Assembly: GCF_000372725.1 (NCBI RefSeq)
Contig: NW_005198965.1
Span: 49,452-113,451 of the forward strand
DNA: 64,000 nucleotides
Origin: Emiliania huxleyi CCMP1516
Taxonomy: Eukaryota > Haptophyta > Isochrysidales > Noelaerhabdaceae
Direction of reading: 5' to 3'
Shown in pieces: positions 59,267 through 64,000 of the stretch. The first letter of the stretch is position 1. Each line of letters begins with the position of its first letter. The position numbers were made by a program, and so were the translations under genes. The notes under the pieces were generated by a model. That model saw nothing but the letters and a program-made list of their open reading frames with translations, searched no databases and had not been told where the DNA came from.

Positions 59267-62200
59267 TCAAAACCCCTCCGCCCTTGCAAAGGTCCGCCAG
59301 TGCGTCTCGCACGTCGCCGTCGCGGGGACAGGCCAATTGCTGCAGCAGCCCTCGCAGGGGTAGAAGGCCGGGTTCCGGCTGGCGGCCGCGTTTCGGCTGA
59401 GCGTCGCGAACACGTTGGACCTGGACGCGTCGTACTCGATCTTGAGGTCGACGAGGTCGCCCAAGAAGGACCGCCGCGCGCCGCGCGTCAGGGCGATGCG
59501 GTCGACGGCGTTGATGTAGAGCTCCGCGGTGTTGGACGCGATGTCGAGCCGCCACCCCGCGGCCGAGTTGTCAGAGTTGCACTCGGCGAGGCCGTCCACC
59601 TCGAAACAGTTCATCGCCCACGGATCCGGCGGCTCCCCGGCGGCGCGGTAGACCCGCCCCGTCTCGGGCGCGGTGTAGTCGGGCAGCGGCTCCGTCGGCC
59701 GAGTCGGCGTCACCCAGTACATACCGTCGAGCTGTAGGGGCAGCGTCAGCGAACCCCACTGCGTGATACTTGACGCAGGCACGGCGATCGCGCTCCCAGG
59801 CAGGAAGGACACGCCTCCCGCATCGTAGCGGCAGCTGTCGCACCCGGGCACGTCCTCGCTCGTGAATAGGTGCAGCGCCGCCGCGGCGGCGCCGCACACG
59901 CCAGCCTCCACCTCGTTGATGATCCAGACGCACGGCGCGTCGCTCGTGCCCGCCCCGTTGCAGTAGTCCTGCGCGTTTGCCGGAGCGCTGGCACGCGGCG
60001 CGCCCACCCACTCGACAAGCTGCGTCGCGTCGATCTCGTACCGCACGTCGCCCGAGTCATCGGGCGCAAACATCAAGCCGAACCTCGTCGCACGTGGGTC
60101 GTCCGAGTTGCCCTCCGCAGGAGGTGAGGGCGAGGGCGCCGTCTCCGCAGGGGGTGAGGGCGAGGGCGAGGCCAGCGGCGCCGGCGACGCGCAGAGCGAG
60201 CGAAAGCGGTCAACCACCCGGCTCGCGCTCTCTTCGGACGTCGTCGCCGACGCCTGCACTTCGTTCTCGTACGCGACGCCGCCGTAGCCGTGCTCAGCAA
60301 AGTAGTACGCCTCCTCGATGCAAACGGACGACACCTGTGTAGGCGGATCGAAGATGGTGTCCATGGCCGTGAGCCACTGCTCCACGCCGCCTCGCACGTC
60401 GAGCTGCGCGCCGAACTCCGTGAGCAGCACAGGCCGGCCGAGTGCCCACGCTTCCGCCTGTAGCGTGCACGCCGCATCGTGCGTCCACACCATCGACCCA
60501 ACCACGCCGGCGGTGTCGGAGGCGGTTGCGTAGGCATGAAAGGCTATGTACGTCACGTAGAGCGGGCTGGCCGGCTCCTGGCACTCTGGACACGCGGCGA
60601 AGAAGGCGCTGTAAAAGTCGCGCATCCAGTCGAGGCCGTTGTGGACGGCGGGGCCCACGATCTCGTACCCCGCGAGCTCCGAGGCGCATCGTGCCTGGTA
60701 CACCTTCCAGGTGGCGGCCGCCGCCGCCCCAGAGTCGCGCGGAGGCTCGTTGAAAAGTGAAAACCGGCTCCGGCCGTTGACGCTTCCGGCCGGGGGCGGG
60801 CACAGCGCCGAAGAGTCGTCCCACTGCTTGAGCATGAGGCCCGAGTCGGTCCAGTCGTTGAGGCCGTTGAGGTCGGCGGCCGTCAGGAGCCCGGCGTTGA
60901 TGGCTGCCTGCGCGTTGTTGCTGCCTCGACCATATTCAGCCGCGATGGCGCACTTGACGCCTCGGGCTCCAACGCCGCCGCCGCCGCCAGGGCCAGAGGG
61001 CGACGGCGTTGGCGAGGGGGCGGCGGAGGCCGGATCGCAGCCGCCGCAGGCCTCTGAAAACTCGACACCCGCCACCTGCGCACAGGCCGCGGCCTCGTCC
61101 ATCTTTGGTCCATCCGGCGACGTCTGCAGCCACTCGATCCGATCGCCGCACGAGCACGTCGTGCACTCGCTATTCGCCGCCGCCGCCGCCCACACCCCTG
61201 GCGTGCACGCGGCCGTGCCGCACTTGAACCACGGCGGAAGAGGTGGAGAGGGCGGCGGGGGCGGCAGCGCCACGATCGAGACATAGTCGATCGAGTAGGT
61301 GAGTGGGTAGGCGTCGTCGGGCGGCGTGGCGTACCCGACGCCGTTCCCGCCGAAGGCGAGGTTGAGGAGCGCAAAGTGGGGCTTGGCGTAGGGCCAGTCG
61401 TAGTTGGTCGAGCCGGGGCTGCGGTCGAGGAACCAGGTGCGCTCCCCATTCACGAAGAACTCAAGCTTGTCCGGTGACCAGTCCATCCGCACGGTGTGGA
61501 ACTGGGTGAGGTCGAGCGGCTCGGAGCTGCCGCCCGGCAGCGCAGTCCCCGTGCCCCAAGAGTGCTTTGCCGAGTGCGCCGTCGAGTAGAGGCTCTCGCC
61601 GGAGCGGTCGGGCGGCGCGCGCTGGAAGTTCTCCATGATGTCGATCTCGCCGCACGCAGGCCAGCTAACCTCTCCGATGTCGTTGCCGAGGGTCCAAAAT
61701 GCTGGCCATGTGCCGAGCACGCCGGGCACTCTCAGCCGCGCTTCCCAGCGGCCATAGGCAATCTCAACCTTGCCCTCCGTCGTGAGCCGACCCGAGGTGA
61801 CGCGGCCGTCGCTCTCCCTGCGAGCCGTGATGTGGAGCATGCCATCGCGAACGTCGATGTTCTCCTGTGAATCGACGTAGCATTGAAGCTCGTTGTTTCC
61901 GCCGCCGTCGCAGTCGACCTCGACGTTCCACACATTGCGGTCTAGCGCCGCGAGGCCTGCGCCGTCAAAGTCGTCGCGAAAGAGGTACTCTGCTGGCGAT
62001 TGCTGCGAGGGCGGTGGCGGCGAAGGCGGTGGCGGCGGCGACGGTGACATGGGTGGTTGTGATGGTGGCGATGGTGGCGGCGGTGGCGGCGGCAGAGGCC
62101 CTTGTCCAGGCGGGTATGGAGGCAGCGGAGGTGGCGACGGTGACGGTGATGGCGGTGGCGGTGGCGGTGGAGAAGGATCGATCAAGGTTGATGCTGATTG

Positions 62201-62398
62201 GTTCCCAAGACTCGAGTCTGGGCTGACCAAGGCGAGCACGCCTGCGACAGCGAGCGCCACGCCCGCAAGCAGCGAGGCGATGGCCAAGGCAGTGACGACG
62301 ATGATACAGCGGTAGAAGCGGAGAAGCGGAGGAGGCGGACGTGGTGCTACGTGGAAGGGGTCGATAGACACCGTGCTGTGGCGCGACTCACTTTTCAT
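59267..62398 (-). CDS. Membrane-anchored two-domain beta-glucanase (GH16 + GH128-like)
   Basis: Intronless, 1,043 residues. A short cytosolic tail, one membrane helix (residues 31-58, CIIVVTALAIASLLAGVALA) and a Pro/Ser-rich stalk (about 75-133) give a type II topology. Residues about 137-385 are GH16: VEIAYGRWEARLRVPGVLG, WPAFWTLGND, and the catalytic GEIDIMEN (250-257, both Glu present), WPYAKPHFALLNLAFGG. After a Cys-rich linker, about 480-760 resembles the Asl1/GH128 catalytic core: SLFNEPP, GYEIVGPAVHNGLDWMRDF, CPECQEP, YIAFHAYAT, PVLLTEFGAQ. Both families mainly cut beta-1,3-glucans such as laminarin. The C-terminal 250 residues are Cys-containing, probably beta-rich, with no family assigned. 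No introns at all, unlike most neighbours. Confidence 0.85.
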   Translation of the reverse strand: MKSESRHSTVSIDPFHVAPRPPPPLLRFYRCIIVVTALAIASLLAGVALAVAGVLALVSPDSSLGNQSASTLIDPSPPPPPPPSPSPSPPPLPPYPPGQGPLPPPPPPPSPPSQPPMSPSPPPPPSPPPPSQQSPAEYLFRDDFDGAGLAALDRNVWNVEVDCDGGGNNELQCYVDSQENIDVRDGMLHITARRESDGRVTSGRLTTEGKVEIAYGRWEARLRVPGVLGTWPAFWTLGNDIGEVSWPACGEIDIMENFQRAPPDRSGESLYSTAHSAKHSWGTGTALPGGSSEPLDLTQFHTVRMDWSPDKLEFFVNGERTWFLDRSPGSTNYDWPYAKPHFALLNLAFGGNGVGYATPPDDAYPLTYSIDYVSIVALPPPPPSPPLPPWFKCGTAACTPGVWAAAAANSECTTCSCGDRIEWLQTSPDGPKMDEAAACAQVAGVEFSEACGGCDPASAAPSPTPSPSGPGGGGGVGARGVKCAIAAEYGRGSNNAQAAINAGLLTAADLNGLNDWTDSGLMLKQWDDSSALCPPPAGSVNGRSRFSLFNEPPRDSGAAAAATWKVYQARCASELAGYEIVGPAVHNGLDWMRDFYSAFFAACPECQEPASPLYVTYIAFHAYATASDTAGVVGSMVWTHDAACTLQAEAWALGRPVLLTEFGAQLDVRGGVEQWLTAMDTIFDPPTQVSSVCIEEAYYFAEHGYGGVAYENEVQASATTSEESASRVVDRFRSLCASPAPLASPSPSPPAETAPSPSPPAEGNSDDPRATRFGLMFAPDDSGDVRYEIDATQLVEWVGAPRASAPANAQDYCNGAGTSDAPCVWIINEVEAGVCGAAAAALHLFTSEDVPGCDSCRYDAGGVSFLPGSAIAVPASSITQWGSLTLPLQLDGMYWVTPTRPTEPLPDYTAPETGRVYRAAGEPPDPWAMNCFEVDGLAECNSDNSAAGWRLDIASNTAELYINAVDRIALTRGARRSFLGDLVDLKIEYDASRSNVFATLSRNAAASRNPAFYPCEGCCSNWPVPATATCETHWRTFARAEGF

Positions 62399-62536
62399 TG
62401 GCGGCTCACGCGCGGGCGAGCAAGCTCTCCGCTGTCGGTCGTCGGCGCGCCTCTAGCCGCAACGCGAGGAGCACGGCGGCAATATCGAGCGGGCTTCAGC
62501 TGGCTTTTCTTTCTTTTTGAGCTAGCCTTCGATGTT

Positions 62537-63184
62537 ATGAGCGTCTCCCCCATTCGTTTTCTCCGCTGCGGCTTCTTTTCTTCACTTTTTTGCATCATGA
62601 TGGTGGGCGATGCCGGTCGATTGCAACACGCCGCGTGCCTCGTCCGACGCCTCTTCTGGTTCGTCGTCGGCCTGCCGTTCTCCGTGTTTCTCTATCTGCG
62701 CCGCTGGCGCGCCAGTGTTGTTTGCCAGAAGCACGCTCGCGGGTTCCTGGCGCGGTCGCGTCAAGTGGATCCTGCTCCGAAGCAGGCAGCGGTGAACGGT
62801 GCGCCTGTGACGGTTTCTGGACGCCGATCCAGCCGCCTCAGCAGGTCGTACCCCTCTCCGCGCTGCCTCGACTTCAGCGGCGGCAGCAGCGCACAGTTAC
62901 CAAAACAACGGGGAGTTGTGGAGGCCGGTGATGAGGCAGGATCGGCCCCGAGGACCAGCAGACTGTCCCAGCTCCGCGTCACGTTGCTGCTCTTGGCCAT
63001 CGCCTTGGCCATCGGCGCGTCGATAGGACAGACAGAGCGCTCTGCCACCCCATCGCACTCGCCACTGCCGCCACCTCCGGGCACTGCACCCCCTCCGGAG
63101 CCTCATTCTTCCCAGCCGACGCTCCAGCGCCCGAAGAAGGAGCCGCTCCGTTGGATGCGCAAAGCCCTCGGAGGCAGGGTCTAG
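62537..63184 (+). CDS. Small membrane protein with IQ-like motif
   Basis: 215 residues from the ATG at 62537; the frame is open upstream without coding character. Hydrophobic segments: FLRCGFFSSLFCIMM, LFWFVVGLPFSVFLYL and, near the C-terminus, LRVTLLLLAIALAIGASI. VCQKHARGFLARSR (about 60-73) fits the calmodulin-binding IQ pattern Q-x3-RG-x3-R. A Pro-rich tail ends in a basic stretch. It is divergent from the glucanase gene (139 bp between starts). Unknown function. Confidence 0.5.
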   Translation: MSVSPIRFLRCGFFSSLFCIMMVGDAGRLQHAACLVRRLFWFVVGLPFSVFLYLRRWRASVVCQKHARGFLARSRQVDPAPKQAAVNGAPVTVSGRRSSRLSRSYPSPRCLDFSGGSSAQLPKQRGVVEAGDEAGSAPRTSRLSQLRVTLLLLAIALAIGASIGQTERSATPSHSPLPPPPGTAPPPEPHSSQPTLQRPKKEPLRWMRKALGGRV

Positions 63185-63765
63185 TGGAGGGTGGGAGCGC
63201 TGCCCCTCTTACTGTTTATTGTCGGGGCCTGCTGTACCTTTGGACTCTGTGCGTGCTGTACGACACCCCTCTCTGTGTGCACCTCCACCTGTCACACGTG
63301 ACACGTGTCACGTCTGTACATGCGTACAATATGTGTGTAAGACTGTACGCGTCAGAGCGAGAGTGTGGTTTGGTGTTTCGCTTGAGCAAAACAGAATGGA
63401 GCAACGCTCAACGCACACATACACCCGGCGCCACACGCCACACACGCGCTCTCCAGGGACCACGCCAGGAGCGCGACACTGTGTGTGCTTGTGCGAACGT
63501 CAAACCTCACTGAACTCTCTGCATGCCGCCGCACACGAGTCTCGGTCCTTGGCGAGTGCAAAGCACCGACTGCGTGCGCCAAGCGAGCGCACCAAGCCCG
63601 CCGTGGTCCACCGGCCACGCATTCTCTAACCCAGAGAGAAGGGCCGCAGGAGCCCAGAGAGAGAGATGAGGGACAGACAGACGGAGAGGTGGGATGGGAG
63701 AGGGGGAGAAGGAGAGAGGGAGGGAGAGAGGGAGGGAGGGAGGGGGTAGCGGGCGAAGAGGCCGC
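63185..63765. other. Intergenic region
   Basis: A purine-rich repeat (GAGGGAGGGAGAGAGGGAGG) at about 63690-63746. No gene seen. Confidence 0.4.
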
Positions 63766-64000
63766 TCCCGCCCGCCGGGTCCGCGTCGCCCACCATCGAC
63801 CCCTCGGTCTGCACCTCCACCTCGCTCCGCTGCTCCTTGCGCTCGGCGCGCTCGGCGTCGGCCGAGGCGAGCGTGCGCTCCGTCTCACGCAGCCGCTTGA
63901 CGAGCTCCTCGCACACGCGCGTGGCCATGTCGAGCTGCTGATCGCGCTCTGTGACGGCACGCCAGGGGGGGGGGGGGGGCGGTCCCCCCTCCTCATTTTT
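63766..64000 (-). CDS. Coiled-coil protein, internal exon at window edge (partial)
   Basis: Minus-strand exon at about 63948-63766: ERDQQLDMATRVCEELVKRL, RETERTLASADAERAERKEQ, EVEVQTEGSM. Strong heptad pattern. The acceptor is CGTCACAG, preceded by a C14 run in the intron (63965-63979). The rest of the gene lies outside the window, so the product cannot be named. Confidence 0.5.

Overview
The window is eukaryotic nuclear DNA, very GC-rich, with dense intron-containing genes on both strands. The most likely source is a haptophyte-type alga (Emiliania/Gephyrocapsa or a relative). This is inferred from the GC-rich code, very frequent GC-AG introns, signal-plus-transit-type N-termini on several proteins, and an armadillo protein of the 41-residue repeat type. 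No taxonomic marker was tested, and a pelagophyte or another GC-rich alga cannot be excluded.

Layout, left to right. 1-2416 is a 5'-truncated Tat-SF1/Cus2-like RNA-binding protein. 2417-5081 is repeat-rich and includes an inverted-repeat element and a fragment copied from the previous gene. 5082-6802 is a membrane-anchored unknown. 7327-8610 is a Ser/Thr kinase. 9402-12032 is sphingosine-1-phosphate lyase in 12 exons. 12106-13458 is a TTAA-flanked, piggyBac-like non-autonomous transposon. 13932-14723 is a DM14-domain protein. 15310-15381 is a tRNA-Phe with an unusual C33. 15950-17806 is an armadillo protein. 18044-19709 is nested mobile DNA with pieces of an NCKX exchanger and a LINE. 19701-20861 is a membrane protein with a GIG2/PARP-like domain. 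20960-21718 is a multi-pass membrane protein. 22397-26024 is a mitochondrial AFG3/FtsH protease. 26895-27878 is an unknown.

28704-31891 is a fusion of a NYN nuclease, a metallophosphoesterase and an RNase H/RuvC-like nuclease. 31975-32354 is a Tc1/mariner-type MITE. 32412-34450 is a helical-repeat protein. 35413-37560 and 40740-42453 are two paralogues sharing an unrecognised Cys-rich domain. 38322-39482 is a small probable plastid protein lying between 100-bp direct repeats. 42951-44072 is a SET-domain methyltransferase. 44347-45489 is a low-complexity protein. 46157-47825 is DDRGK1 (UFMylation). 49226-51757 is a NAK-family kinase. 52345-55200 is a mobile-element protein. 57687-58709 is a 2-hydroxyacid dehydrogenase. 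59267-62398 is a membrane-anchored GH16 plus GH128-like beta-glucanase. 62537-63184 is a small membrane protein. A coiled-coil gene runs off the right edge.

The most unusual signal is in the introns. Most start with GC. Four, placed by aligning the flanking protein to known families, appear to start with GA and end with AG (AFG3 25277-25347, DDRGK1 46274-46427 and 46594-46746, NAK 50603-50738). In many genes the first 15-30 bases of the intron are a degraded copy of the first bases of the next exon, so intron and exon form a tandem duplication. Several unrelated introns also share AGCCGAGAT-type tandem repeats. Together these suggest recent or continuing intron gain. Exon limits come from reading frames, homology remembered from the named families, and splice-site logic. 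None was checked with transcripts.
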